A stretch of 35,383 nt of DNA from Chloroflexota bacterium (GCA_016179765.1 JACPCL010000007.1:1-35383), one strand, 5' to 3'; positions 1 through 8,107 are shown, numbered from the stretch's first letter. Notes: generated from the sequence alone by a model not told the origin. Program-made: numbers and translations.

Positions 1-67
1 CGCATGGACTCACCTCCCGCTAAGTTCCCTCTATTTTACTCCCCCTTTGTATCTGAACTATACAACT

Positions 68-1249
68 TCAACTTGAGTTTTTCCGCACCCTGCTAGGGGA
101 TAACATAGCTTCTCGCTCAATCTGATTGATGAACAGTTCCCTGGCACGATTAAGAGGGTGCACCAAGCTCAAGCGGGCATACCTTCGCGCAATCTCCTTT
201 GTGATCTTGATCACTTGACCACTTGAGATAGTCATAACCAGCTGGTCTATCCCTGCCAGAATCTCCCTTTTTCTTTCCTTAACGTATGATTCCAGAATTG
301 CTGCCATTTGCAACGACCCTTTGAAGGCCTCTGCTTCATAAACCTCCAGACTACCCTTCGCTCGATTTCTCATGAGGTCGCTAAATATCCTGTCTACGCT
401 AGCTATTCTGGGCTTGGAGGAGAAAACGGTGAGCATCCAATGATGAATAGTGGTCTGTACTATGTCGGTGTGACCCAAAGACGGCAGCAAGCTAGCCACA
501 TATTTAAGGAATGCGCGGGAAGGACCGAACATGATCACGCGACCGGCGTGAGGTCTTTCACTGGGAGGCAATGAGTTAAAGGGCGATAAAAGATACGCGA
601 GTCTGTGAAGCGCTACAAGGCTTTTCCCGCTTCCAGCCGAACCCTGGATGATTAATACTGGCTTTTCTACCGCAGCTATCTGTTCATATTGCTCAGGTTG
701 AATGGTCTGAACCGCTTCCTCCAACTCTCCGCTACTGGAGGCGCTCAGGGCTTCGGTCAAAAAGCTATCACCTGCAAAAGCACCCCGTTTAGTTTCCGTT
801 GGAAGCAGCTTCACCAGATCAGTGATCTTCACCAATTGAGCATCAGCTATCTCAAGCAAACGCTTAAGTTCTACTTGGCCCCAGATATAGCCTTTTGGCG
901 CCTGATAGCCGGTCAACTCAGGACGGTAATACAGAGCTGCCACGGGTGCAGTCCAGCTTCTTACTAGCTCGCTAAGGGGCACTTTCCCTATGTAGTGGAC
1001 AGAGGCGGCTTCCTCTTCATTCTCCTGAAGACGAAAGTCAACTCTGCCGAAGTATGGGCTGGGCCGAGAATTTCTAAGTTCAGCAGCACGCTCTAGGCGT
1101 TGTCGATAAATAGCGTCTTCGGTACGAAGGTCGACTGCAGTACTTGTCGGATAAACTACTTTCTCCCTGATTTCGCTGTCTATTGCTGTTAGAACCTTGT
1201 CCAAATAGCCACGCTCATGCGCCAGTTCCCTTCCCATAGTCTCTTCCAT
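68..1249 (-). pseudogene. HelD-like UvrD/Rep-family ATPase, 3'-truncated
   Basis: This is the N-terminal half of a HelD-type superfamily 1 helicase, the family that releases stalled RNA polymerase. Seen: an N-terminal coiled segment with the HelD-like YLDKVL motif, a Q-motif-like region, the Walker A motif GSAGSGKS followed by ALHRLAYLL, and a downstream GPSRAFLKYV block typical of the family. Known family members have about 700 residues; this frame stops at 393, so the later helicase motifs, including the second RecA-like domain, are absent. The last residues (PSRVRKNSS) are read through a sequence that matches the end of an element found elsewhere in the window, so an insertion probably truncated the gene. 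The missing half could lie left of the window. Codon use is less G+C-biased than in neighbouring nadE. The start follows the first in-frame ATG; no strong ribosome site was seen. Confidence 0.75.
77..97 (-). repeat. Element end resembling the CTAGCAGG terminal repeat
   Basis: On the minus strand this reads CCTAGCAGGGTGCGGAAAAA followed by C. It matches the ends of the element at 12874-13027, which read CCTAGCAGGGTGCTGAAAAA and CCTAGCAGGTTGCGGAAGAA. The helD-like frame runs into it and stops about three codons later. The rest of the element, if present, would extend left toward position 1 and beyond. Confidence 0.55.
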
Positions 1250-1309
1250 GAACTACCCCCTTGCAAAGTTAAACCATCCATCAAGGCTATATGCGCCTGC
1301 GTCAAGAAC

Positions 1310-1351
1310 TCACTATCGGCATACGCCGGTCCCGGCCAAAGTTGCGGGAGG
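1310..1351 (+). repeat. Direct-repeat copy A of the nadE 3' end
   Basis: These 42 bases repeat positions 1478-1519 with three mismatches. Read on the minus strand, the copy encodes RNFGRDRRMPIVSS and then TGA, which probably represents the original end of NadE. The two copies flank the small element at 1353-1463. Confidence 0.8.
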
Positions 1352-1352
1352 A

Positions 1353-1463
1353 ACCTAACCCCCTGCCCCCTTCCCTGGGAAGGAAGGGGGAATTACGTCC
1401 CTCTCTCCCGCTTGGGAGAGAGGGACTGAGGGAGAGAGGTTCGGAGCTGGCATGGGGTTAGGT
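1353..1463. mobile_element. MITE-like element with ACCTAACCCC terminal inverted repeats
   Basis: This element of about 111 bp has 15-bp ends, ACCTAACCCCCTGCC and GGCATGGGGTTAGGT, that are inverted complements at 14 of 15 positions. Inside are two hairpins: a CCCCCTTCC/GGAAGGGGG type and a 12-bp stem at 1398-1409/1414-1425 with loop GCTT. There is no coding capacity. It is flanked by 42-bp direct repeats of the nadE end, and its right terminus supplies the TAA stop of the present nadE frame. Similar CCCTCTCC/GGAGAGGG stems occur near 5815, 13046 and 16991. Confidence 0.6.
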
Positions 1464-3197
1464 CTGCCTATACCTGTTCACTATCGGCATACGGCGGTCC
1501 CGGCCGAAGTTGCGGGGGGTGATCTTGATGCCGGGGGCGGCCTGGCGACGCTTGTACTCGTTGGCGTCCACCCAGCGGATGACCTGCTGGACGTGGGCCG
1601 GGTCAAAGCCCATGGCCAGCATCTCCTCGTAGGTGCGGTCCTCCTCCACGTAGGCCTTCAGGATGGGGTCCATGAGGCGGTAGGGGATGCGCTCCTCCTC
1701 GGTCTTCTGGCCGGCGCGCAGCTCCGGGCTGGGCGGCTTGTCCAGCACCGCTTCGGGTATGATGCTGCGCGGCGCGCCGTGGGCGTTGCGCCAGCGGGCC
1801 AGGCGGTACACCAGGGTCTTGGGCACGTCCTTGAGGACGGCGAAGCCGCCGGCCATGTCGCCGTACAGGGTGGAGTAGCCTACCGACAGCTCGCTCTTGT
1901 TGCCCGTGGAGAGCACCAGCCAGCCGAGCTTGTTGGAGAGGGCCATGAGGAGGTTGCCCCGGATGCGGGCCTGGACGTTCTCCTCGGCGACGCCGGGCTG
2001 CTGCCCCTGGAAGTGGGGGGCGAGCATCTCCAGATAGGCGCGGTGGGCCGGCTCTATGGCGATGGCCCGCAGCTCTATGCCCAGGCGCTCCGCCAGGAGC
2101 TTTGCATCCACGACGCTGCCCTCCGAGGAGTACCGGGAGGGCATGGAGACGCCCACGACGTTCTCCTTGCCCAGGGCGTCCACCGCGATGACCGCAGTGA
2201 CGGATGAGTCTATGCCCCCGGAGAGGCCCAGAAGCACCTTGCGGAAACCGCTCTTGCGCACGTAGTCCCGCGTGCCCAGCACCAGGGCCTGGTACACCTC
2301 GGCCTCCGGCGACAGAGGCTGGGGCTGGCGGCGCTCCAGGGGCGGACGCGGCCCCCGTTCGGCGTAGTCGGAGACGGGGATGCGCACGGCTTCGCCAATC
2401 TGTCGCAGGATGTCTGGGTTCTCCTTCCGGGCGCGCGGGTCACGGAGGCGGGCGCCCAGCACGGCGTCCGCGTTCAGGTCGGCGACGACCAGCTCCTCCT
2501 GGAACTGCCGTCCCAGGGCAATCAGCTCGCCGTTGTGGTCAAAGAGCATGGAGCCGCCGTCAAAGACCAGCTCGTCCTGGCCGCCCACCATGTTGGTGTA
2601 GGAGACGAACACCCCGTTGTCCTGGGCGCGGGTGGCCAGCATGCGCTGTCGGAAGGCCCGTTTGCCGGCGTGAAAGGGGGAGCCGTTGATGTTGACGATG
2701 ACCTCTGCGCCGGCGTCGCGCTGGACGGCGGCGGGCCCCAGGGCGTACCAGATGTCCTCGCAGATGTTGACGCCGACGCCGACGCCGTTGATGACGTAGA
2801 CGGGGCACAGGCGGCCCGCCTTGAAGTACCGGTCCTCGTCAAAGACGCCGTAGTTAGGCAGGTACATCTTGTGGTAGACGCCCGCGAGACGGCCGTCGCA
2901 GAGGACGGCGGCGGCGTTGTAGATGTCGTCGTCGGCGTCCACGAAGCCCACCACGGCGGCGATGCCCTTGCTGGCGGCGGCGATGCGCTCCAGGAAACGG
3001 CGATTATCAGCGATGAACTGGGGCTTGAACAGCAGGTCTTCTGGCGGGTAGCCCGGCAGGGCCAGCTCTGGGAAGGCCACCAGGTCTGCCCCCAGGGAGC
3101 GCGCCTCCTCCAGGTAAGCGATGATCTTGGCGGCGTTGCCCTCCAGGTCACCCACAGTGGGGTTGATCTGGGCCATGGCCAGTCGGAAGGTGCGCAT
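1458..3197 (-). CDS. nadE: Glutamine-dependent NAD+ synthetase
   Basis: The enzyme makes NAD+ from nicotinic acid adenine dinucleotide, ATP and ammonia drawn from glutamine, in the cytoplasm. The product has 579 residues, normal for the two-domain form. Residues 1-270 are a CN-hydrolase glutaminase with the catalytic triad visible as Glu44 (FPELALPG), Lys110 (YHKMYLP) and Cys146 (NICEDIW). The synthetase domain follows, with the P-loop SGGIDSS at 326-332 and a STGNKSE block. I chose ATG at 3197: a longer frame would begin at TTG 3224, but that overlaps a probable -10 box and adds residues the family lacks. The C-terminal NRYRQT and the stop come from an adjacent inserted element; the older end, RNFGRDRRMPIVSS, lies downstream at 1310-1351. 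Confidence 0.95.
   Translation of the reverse strand: MRTFRLAMAQINPTVGDLEGNAAKIIAYLEEARSLGADLVAFPELALPGYPPEDLLFKPQFIADNRRFLERIAAASKGIAAVVGFVDADDDIYNAAAVLCDGRLAGVYHKMYLPNYGVFDEDRYFKAGRLCPVYVINGVGVGVNICEDIWYALGPAAVQRDAGAEVIVNINGSPFHAGKRAFRQRMLATRAQDNGVFVSYTNMVGGQDELVFDGGSMLFDHNGELIALGRQFQEELVVADLNADAVLGARLRDPRARKENPDILRQIGEAVRIPVSDYAERGPRPPLERRQPQPLSPEAEVYQALVLGTRDYVRKSGFRKVLLGLSGGIDSSVTAVIAVDALGKENVVGVSMPSRYSSEGSVVDAKLLAERLGIELRAIAIEPAHRAYLEMLAPHFQGQQPGVAEENVQARIRGNLLMALSNKLGWLVLSTGNKSELSVGYSTLYGDMAGGFAVLKDVPKTLVYRLARWRNAHGAPRSIIPEAVLDKPPSPELRAGQKTEEERIPYRLMDPILKAYVEEDRTYEEMLAMGFDPAHVQQVIRWVDANEYKRRQAAPGIKITPRNFGRDRRMPIVNRYRQT
1478..1519 (+). repeat. Direct-repeat copy B, inside nadE
   Basis: This copy partners 1310-1351, with 39 of 42 bases identical. 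It lies in the live nadE frame and encodes the RNFGRDRRMPIV tail. The two copies imply a duplication of about 40 bp when the intervening element arrived, or a later unequal event. Confidence 0.8.
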
Positions 3198-3224
3198 GTG
3201 CAGCTCGTTCGGGTGGGTTGCCAA

Positions 3225-3230
3225 AGTATA
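3225..3230 (-). promoter_or_regulatory. Possible -10 box for nadE
   Basis: The minus strand reads TATACT here, giving a transcript start roughly 20 bases ahead of the ATG at 3197. No convincing -35 box sits at normal spacing: TTGCTG at 3251-3256 is 20 bases away. The site argues against translation from TTG 3224. Confidence 0.35.
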
Positions 3231-3316
3231 GCATAGCTAGCATGCCCCACCAGCAATGGAGCCGCTCCCTTTATGGGAGAGCGTTATTGTCGTGGTTTGA
3301 AACAGAGATTTGACTA

Positions 3317-3346
3317 TTGCAAAATTAGGGCATTTTTTGGAATAAT
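3317..3346 (+). promoter_or_regulatory. Possible promoter of the fic gene
   Basis: TTGCAA at 3317-3322 and AATAAT at 3341-3346 are separated by 18 bases in an A+T-rich stretch about 50 bases before the fic ATG. Both boxes are imperfect. Confidence 0.3.
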
Positions 3347-3394
3347 GGCTGCGTAATTTCCGGTGGCCAAAATAAGATGCAGGGGCTATAGGTC

Positions 3395-4570
3395 ATGACC
3401 CTATTAGGAAGAAACACTAGTGATAGAGCCGGTAGGTACCTGAGGCAACTCCAAGGGGACCTTGCCTACTATGCTTTTGTTCCAAAGCCTTTACCTCCCG
3501 ATCCCTCATTGATTCTGGATACCGGCATGGTACGGCTCATCGCCGACGCCAGTCTAGCGCTCGGCAGACTGGAAGGCGCTAGTGAGCTGTTGCCCAACCC
3601 AGACCTTTTTGTAGCAATGTATGTAAGAAAAGAGGCATTGGTCAGCTCCCAAATCGAAGGCACGCAAGCATCCCTGGACGAGCTCCTGGAATTTGAGGCC
3701 AGGGTTAGACCAGCCGAACCCGGCGCCCAGATCCGTGAAGTCGTAAACTATGTTGACGCTATGAATTATGGCCTGGAACGGGTGGAAGCCTTGCCGGTTT
3801 CCATAAGGTTGCTCAGGGAAATACACGTAAAGCTACTTCAAGGCACACGTGGCGGTGAACGGACGCCAGGTGAATTGCGAACAACCCAAAATTGGGTGGG
3901 GGCTCCAGGTTCAACTCTAAGAGAAGCCCTTTACATTCCACCACCACCTAGTGAGGTCGTCCGATGTCTGGGAGAATTGGAGGCATTCATTCATCAAGAA
4001 GATGAACTTCCAATGCTCATCAAGTGTGGCTTGATTCACAGCCAGTTCGAGACGATTCATCCGTTCCTGGATGGAAATGGACGACTCGGTAGATTGCTGG
4101 TGACCTTTTTGTTATGCCAAAACAAAATCCTTACGCGGCCACTTTTGTATCTGAGCGCCTTTTTCAAACGGCACCAAGGGGAGTATTACACTTTGCTGCA
4201 GCGGGTACGCGACGAAGGTGTCTGGGAAGAATGGCTGAGATTCTTTTTGCGCGGACTGCGGGTGGTAGCAGAAGAGGCCACGCAAAACATTCGCGCCATA
4301 CTAAAAATGAGGGAAGAGCACAGGGTCCTTCTGGTCTCTTCTGGCCCCAGGTCTTCAAATTCACAAGCTTTGCTGGACTACCTTTTCCAATACCCTTACC
4401 TAACCGTTACCAACATTCAAGCAAAATTGAAAGTATCCTTCGGAACTGCCAATAGATTGGCCCAGTTCTTGCAGGAAAAAGGCCTTCTCACAGAGGTCAC
4501 AGGCAGGCAGAGAAACCGTTATTTTGCCTATGAACCCTATCTAACCATACTTAGACAAGATATCGTATGA
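3395..4570 (+). CDS. Fic-family protein AMPylase, class II
   Basis: Fic proteins transfer AMP, or sometimes another nucleotide moiety, from a nucleotide to a hydroxyl side chain of a target protein. The product has 391 residues. Seen: an N-terminal Fic_N-type region with the inhibitory helix motif SSQIEG (Ser84 and Glu88-Gly89, pattern S/TxxxEG); the complete active-site motif HPFLDGNGRLGR at 222-233; and a C-terminal winged-helix-like segment (about 330-391) that could bind DNA. The inhibitory helix preceding the core defines class II, in which the Glu blocks ATP until relieved. AGGGG lies about 9 bases before the ATG. The gene stands alone, and its G+C is visibly lower than that of nadE and tsaD, suggesting transfer. 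The target is unknown. Confidence 0.93.
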   Translation: MTLLGRNTSDRAGRYLRQLQGDLAYYAFVPKPLPPDPSLILDTGMVRLIADASLALGRLEGASELLPNPDLFVAMYVRKEALVSSQIEGTQASLDELLEFEARVRPAEPGAQIREVVNYVDAMNYGLERVEALPVSIRLLREIHVKLLQGTRGGERTPGELRTTQNWVGAPGSTLREALYIPPPPSEVVRCLGELEAFIHQEDELPMLIKCGLIHSQFETIHPFLDGNGRLGRLLVTFLLCQNKILTRPLLYLSAFFKRHQGEYYTLLQRVRDEGVWEEWLRFFLRGLRVVAEEATQNIRAILKMREEHRVLLVSSGPRSSNSQALLDYLFQYPYLTVTNIQAKLKVSFGTANRLAQFLQEKGLLTEVTGRQRNRYFAYEPYLTILRQDIV

Positions 4571-4714
4571 ATGACTCCAAGCAGGGTCTGAGCAGCAGGT
4601 CCGGAGAGTGAGGGAAGGTAGTCTACTTCGGCCGCCCGCCGGCGGCTGGCAGCCTTTTCCCATCAAATAGCCTACAATGGCCCTGGACACGTTTGGGGAG
4701 GGAATCCAGGCCCC

Positions 4715-5800
4715 ATGCTCATCCTTGGCATAGAGACCTCCTGCGACGAGACCGCCGCCGCCCTGGTGGAGGACGGCCGCCTCCTGCGCTCCAACGTGGT
4801 GGCCTCCCAGGTGGAGATGCACGCGCGCTACGGCGGCGTGGTGCCGGAGGTGGCCTCTCGCCAGCACCTGCTCCAGATAGTCCCCGTTGTAGAGCAGGCC
4901 CTGGCCCAGGGGGGCGTCTCCTGGGAGCAGGTGGACGCGGTGGCCGTCACCTACGGCCCCGGCCTGGCCGGCGCCCTCATGGTGGGGGTCAACATGGCCA
5001 AGGCCATCGCCTTTGCCCGGCGGCTGCCGCTGTACGGGATCAACCATCTGGAGGGGCACGTCTACGCCGTCTGGCTGGAGGGACACCAGCCTGACCTATC
5101 GCCAGGTTTTCCCCTGGTATGTCTGGTGGCCTCGGGCGGCCACACCGACCTGCTCCTCATGGAGGGTCACGGCCGGCACCGGCTCCTGGGCATGACCCGC
5201 GACGACGCCGCCGGCGAGTCCTTTGACAAGACGGCCCGTGTCCTGGGCCTGGGCTACCCCGGCGGCCCGGCCATTCAGCGTGCCTCCCAGGGAGTGAAGC
5301 TGGAGGAGCTTCACGAGAAGCTACCCAGGGCCTGGCTCCCAGGCTCCCTGGACTTCAGCTTCAGCGGCCTCAAGACGGCGGCCCTTCACCGCGCCAGGGC
5401 GCTGGGGATCACCGAGACCGCTGCCTCCGACACGGCTCGCCAGGGAGAGGGAAGCCCCTCCGGTCCGCCTGCGGCGGACTTGAAAGACCGGGACGTAACG
5501 GCCCTAGCCACGGCCTTTCAGGAGTCGGTAGTGGACGTGCTGGTGGCCAAGACCCTGGAGGCGGCGGCCCAGACGGGGGCCAGAGGCGTCATTCTGGGGG
5601 GAGGCGTCACCGCCAACGCCCGCCTGCGGGAGCGTCTCCGGGCCGAGGCGGGGGAGACGCCCGTGTTCATCCCATCGCCGGGTCTGTGCGTGGACAACGC
5701 CGCCATGATCGCCGCCTGCGCCTACTACCACGCACTTCGCCGCCCGCCCGACGGCTACGACCTGGACGTCGTCCCCTCTCTCAAGCTGGGATCCCTCTGA
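4715..5800 (+). CDS. tsaD: tRNA N6-adenosine threonylcarbamoyltransferase TsaD
   Basis: TsaD transfers threonylcarbamoyl to A37 of tRNAs that read ANN codons, together with TsaB and TsaE, which are not in this window. Seen: the N-terminal GIETSCDETAAALV; metal ligands His111 and His115 in NHLEGH; SGGHTDLLL at 140-148; DFSFSGLKTA; GGGVTANARLRE; and the C-terminal CVDNAAMIA block. The product has 361 residues against roughly 335-345 usually. Much of the excess is residues 243-258 (around GEGSPSGPPAADLKDR), encoded by a copy of an intergenic repeat inserted in frame in the linker after SGLKTA. The reading frame and all core motifs are intact, so the enzyme is probably functional. A possible -10 box (TACAAT at 4673-4678) lies upstream; the ribosome site is weak (GGAGGG about 15 bases before ATG). 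Confidence 0.95.
   Translation: MLILGIETSCDETAAALVEDGRLLRSNVVASQVEMHARYGGVVPEVASRQHLLQIVPVVEQALAQGGVSWEQVDAVAVTYGPGLAGALMVGVNMAKAIAFARRLPLYGINHLEGHVYAVWLEGHQPDLSPGFPLVCLVASGGHTDLLLMEGHGRHRLLGMTRDDAAGESFDKTARVLGLGYPGGPAIQRASQGVKLEELHEKLPRAWLPGSLDFSFSGLKTAALHRARALGITETAASDTARQGEGSPSGPPAADLKDRDVTALATAFQESVVDVLVAKTLEAAAQTGARGVILGGGVTANARLRERLRAEAGETPVFIPSPGLCVDNAAMIAACAYYHALRRPPDGYDLDVVPSLKLGSL
5445..5488 (+). repeat. Palindromic repeat inside the tsaD coding sequence
   Basis: The outer ends, GAGAGGGAAGCCCC and CTTGAAAGAC, match the intergenic repeats at 5997, 15971, 29412 and 29820. Its centre is the palindrome TCCGCCTGCGGCGGA (5464-5478), which also occurs at 12927-12941, 20984-20998 and, reversed, at 21026-21040. 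It is translated as GEGSPSGPPAADLKD. Confidence 0.8.
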
Positions 5801-5814
5801 CCTCTCCCCCTATA

Positions 5815-5936
5815 GTCCCCCTCGCCGCGGCGGAGAGGGGGACAAAAATGGATGGATGAAGATAGGTGTTGCGGCAATGCCGCAACACCTATCTTCATCC
5901 AAAACTTCTCCCCCTTCCCGCATCGGGAAGGGGGAG
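5815..5936. repeat. Cluster of three hairpins downstream of tsaD
   Basis: Three hairpins follow one another. The first (arms 5815-5823/5835-5843) is of the GTCCCCCTC/GAGGGGGAC type. The second (5854-5900) is an extremely regular stem of 22-23 bp with core GCGGCAATGCCGC. The third (5908-5920/5924-5936) has a 13-bp stem with loop CAT. None is followed by a long T run, so termination is possible but not clear. This region separates the convergent tsaD and the 6030-6644 gene. Confidence 0.8.
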
Positions 5937-5996
5937 TCAGAGGGGGTTAGGTGAGTTTTCTATTCGTTCCCCTCCTGAGGTGAGGCAGCAGCAGCC

Positions 5997-6031
5997 GTCT
6001 TTCAAGAAGGCTCCAAAGGAGCCTTCCTCTC
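5997..6031 (-). repeat. Palindromic repeat of the GAGAGG...TTGAAAGAC family
   Basis: The hairpin has 8-bp arms (AAGGCTCC, 6007-6014, and GGAGCCTT, 6018-6025) and an AAA loop. The flanks match the other family members. It begins immediately at the TGA stop codon of the minus-strand membrane protein gene. Confidence 0.7.
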
Positions 6032-6644
6032 ACATGGGGGTGACGACGTCGCCGCTCTCCTTCGCCTGGTCCCGCGACCACCGAAATGGCGCGCCAGCGG
6101 GCGACTCCGGAGCGTAGGGCGCGCCTCTGGCAGCCGCCAGGGAGAAGAAGAGGCTGGCTGCGGCGTAGGCCCCCCGCACGGCCTGGGCAGACCGCAGGGG
6201 CAAGGAGGCCTCCAGGGCGCCGGCCCGGAAGGTGATGACCGCAGCCTGGTCCCGCACAAAGTAGGCCGAGGCCGTCACCGCCCCCAGCGCCAACAACACC
6301 ACGGCAAGCAGCCAGGCCACCACGCCGTTTAGGGTGAGCAGCGCCGCTATCCAGGGGACCATGACTCCTGCCAGCATGAACAGCCCGCCGGTCACCAGGG
6401 GCTTCAGCTCCCTGGACAGCTCCGTCAGCTCCACGCCGTCTACCCTGTCCAGGTGCACCGCCACCTGCCGCCGGCGAGTCTCCTCCCGCCAGGCGGCGAT
6501 GATCCGCCGGCTGGTAAGCACCAGGTAGTCCTCGCCCGCCGGCGCGCTCTTGGATACCCCTCCCTTGCCACCCAGCACCAGGCGTACCTCCTCTCCCTGC
6601 AGCATCTTTGTCTGCAGGGCCTCTTTGGTGTCCCCTTGCATCAT
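6030..6644 (-). CDS. Membrane protein with a possible PH-like N-terminal domain
   Basis: No named family was recognised. The 204-residue product has an N-terminal soluble part with a pattern reminiscent of bacterial PH-like domains (GEDYLVLTSRRIIAAWRE, then DRVDGVEL). Two closely spaced hydrophobic segments follow, about residues 84-128, and then a second soluble stretch. The start overlaps the stop of the upstream DUF2851 gene in ATGA, so the two are probably translationally coupled and cotranscribed. The stop codon abuts a palindromic repeat. It is likely an inner-membrane protein; its function is unknown. Confidence 0.7.
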   Translation of the reverse strand: MMQGDTKEALQTKMLQGEEVRLVLGGKGGVSKSAPAGEDYLVLTSRRIIAAWREETRRRQVAVHLDRVDGVELTELSRELKPLVTGGLFMLAGVMVPWIAALLTLNGVVAWLLAVVLLALGAVTASAYFVRDQAAVITFRAGALEASLPLRSAQAVRGAYAAASLFFSLAAARGAPYAPESPAGAPFRWSRDQAKESGDVVTPM

Positions 6645-7951
6645 GCCGCCTCCTGCGCTGTGACATAGGGAGATCGCCGCTCCTGGAGCGCATCCGGGGC
6701 GATGGACGGGACATCGTACAGATGGGCGTCCCCCTCTTTGAGGAGGGTCCTGTACAGGTGGATGGCGCCCTGCTGATGGCGGGCGTCCCGTCCCATCTGG
6801 GACGGCGGGAGGCCCAGGAGGTACGCCATCTCCCGCAGGACGTCGTTATCGGCCAGCTTGGGGGCGCCCCGGTAGTGGCTCAGGGACGCCCCGGCCAGGG
6901 ACGCGTCCCCTGTGAGCGTGGCCCAGGCGTGGAGGAAGGGCAGGAGGATGTTGACGGCCATGTCCAGGGCCCGGTCCCGGCCAATGAGGGCCTGGCCGTT
7001 TTCCCGGGCCTCCAGGGCGCTGAACAGAAGCGGGCTCCTCTCCCGGCGGGCGCGCCCAGCGTAAAAGGCGGCCAGGCCCTCTTCGGCGGCCCGGGCAAAG
7101 AGGTGCGCCGCGCCGGCTATGCGCCGCCTGGGATGGTTCTGGGGTCGCAGGCCCGCCAGTCGCCAGGCAGAGGGGACCATGGGCGTGACCGCTAGGCCGG
7201 GCGGAGGGGAAGGGGCAACGGAGAGGCCCCCGGCGAAGAGGAGCAGCGCCTCAAGGACGGCGGCCTCCTGGCCAGGGGGAGCGGCCCTTACCGCGCCCCA
7301 GAGGGCCTCCCAGGGCAGGCGGTGGGCAAGCTCCAGAAAGGGCAAGCGATTGCGGCTGTACCCCAGGGCCTCCATCAGTCCCCGATACAGGGTCTGGTCG
7401 GGGTCTCCGCCTGCTAGGGCCAGCCGGAAGGCGGCGCTCCTCTGGAGGAAGCGCTCCTCCCCCGCCTGGGCCAAGGTAGCCTCTCGCGCCGCCGGGGACA
7501 TGGCCCGCCAGGCCGCCAGCCTCTGGGCCGTCCCGTCCGCCGCTGGGTACGGGACGCCTTCATCCCCTGGCGGAGTATCCAGAGACACCAGGGCTACGGG
7601 CACCCGCTGGCCGTCCTGCCGGTAGGTCTCCCCCTGGGGGCTGGCGTCGCCGTAGACGAGGTGCAGCACGACATTGTTGTAGCCGGGGTCCCGGCCATGG
7701 CCGTGCTCCTTCCAGCCAGAGGCCTGCCGGTGCACCTCCACATCTCCGCGCTGGACGGGAGCGCCCAGGGGCTGCACCAGGGCGTCCCGAAAGTCCGGGC
7801 CCGGGCCGCCGTTAGGCCGGCCGGGGTAGAGCACCCGAAGGGCCGCCCCGTCCAGGGTCCGAAGGAGGCCGCCCTTCCGTTGACGCCACAGCTTCGCCGC
7901 CAGGCGCTCCGGCAGAAGGGGGTGGTCCTTAGGAATCTTAGCCATAGACAT
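6641..7951 (-). CDS. DUF2851 family protein
   Basis: The conserved N-terminal pattern of DUF2851 is visible: LWRQ, then RTLDG with a PGRPNGGPGPDFRDA block, GDVEVHRQASGW, HGHGRDPGYNNVVLHLVY. The C-terminus carries NDVLREMAYLLGLP. The function of the family is unknown; it is soluble and cytoplasmic by appearance. A longer frame reaches 8032, but it would run through the hairpin at 7979-8011, and the conserved protein begins near MSMAKIPKDHP. I therefore place the start at ATG 7951 (the ATG at 7945 is also possible). The product has 436 residues and is the first gene of a two-gene operon with the membrane protein below it. Confidence 0.85.
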   Translation of the reverse strand: MSMAKIPKDHPLLPERLAAKLWRQRKGGLLRTLDGAALRVLYPGRPNGGPGPDFRDALVQPLGAPVQRGDVEVHRQASGWKEHGHGRDPGYNNVVLHLVYGDASPQGETYRQDGQRVPVALVSLDTPPGDEGVPYPAADGTAQRLAAWRAMSPAAREATLAQAGEERFLQRSAAFRLALAGGDPDQTLYRGLMEALGYSRNRLPFLELAHRLPWEALWGAVRAAPPGQEAAVLEALLLFAGGLSVAPSPPPGLAVTPMVPSAWRLAGLRPQNHPRRRIAGAAHLFARAAEEGLAAFYAGRARRERSPLLFSALEARENGQALIGRDRALDMAVNILLPFLHAWATLTGDASLAGASLSHYRGAPKLADNDVLREMAYLLGLPPSQMGRDARHQQGAIHLYRTLLKEGDAHLYDVPSIAPDALQERRSPYVTAQEAA

Positions 7952-7978
7952 CCAGCATATGCTACTTTTGGGGCCTGC

Positions 7979-8011
7979 GGGGAACATTTTCCTGGCAAGA
8001 AAATGTTCCCC
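7979..8011. repeat. Perfect 13-bp stem-loop ahead of the DUF2851 gene
   Basis: The arms GGGGAACATTTTC and GAAAATGTTCCCC enclose the loop CTGGCAA. It lies 28 bases upstream of the chosen DUF2851 start, between this gene and the divergently read tRNA promoter. It could be a leader hairpin or an operator. Confidence 0.6.
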
Positions 8012-8077
8012 ACACCCTTTGAAAAGAGCCACGGTTGGCCGCTTAGCCAGGTCGTGTCGCCTCCTATTGTGCGTTTC

Positions 8078-8107
8078 TTGACACCCGACTGCAAGCCTTC
8101 CTATACT
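8078..8107 (+). promoter_or_regulatory. Promoter of tRNA-Ile
   Basis: A consensus -35 box TTGACA (8078-8083), an 18-base spacer and TATACT (8102-8107) lie about 70 bases before the mature tRNA. This is one of the two clearest sigma-70-type promoters in the window. Confidence 0.7.

Noticed and set aside
1452-2207. Long open frame of 251 codons opposite nadE
   Set aside because: Antisense shadow of a G+C-rich gene; low-complexity Gly/Val/His product and no ribosome site.
5854-5900. CRISPR-like or attachment-site interpretation of the long palindrome
   Set aside because: No spacers or regular repeat array, and no integrase gene nearby; it is a single hairpin with related copies elsewhere.
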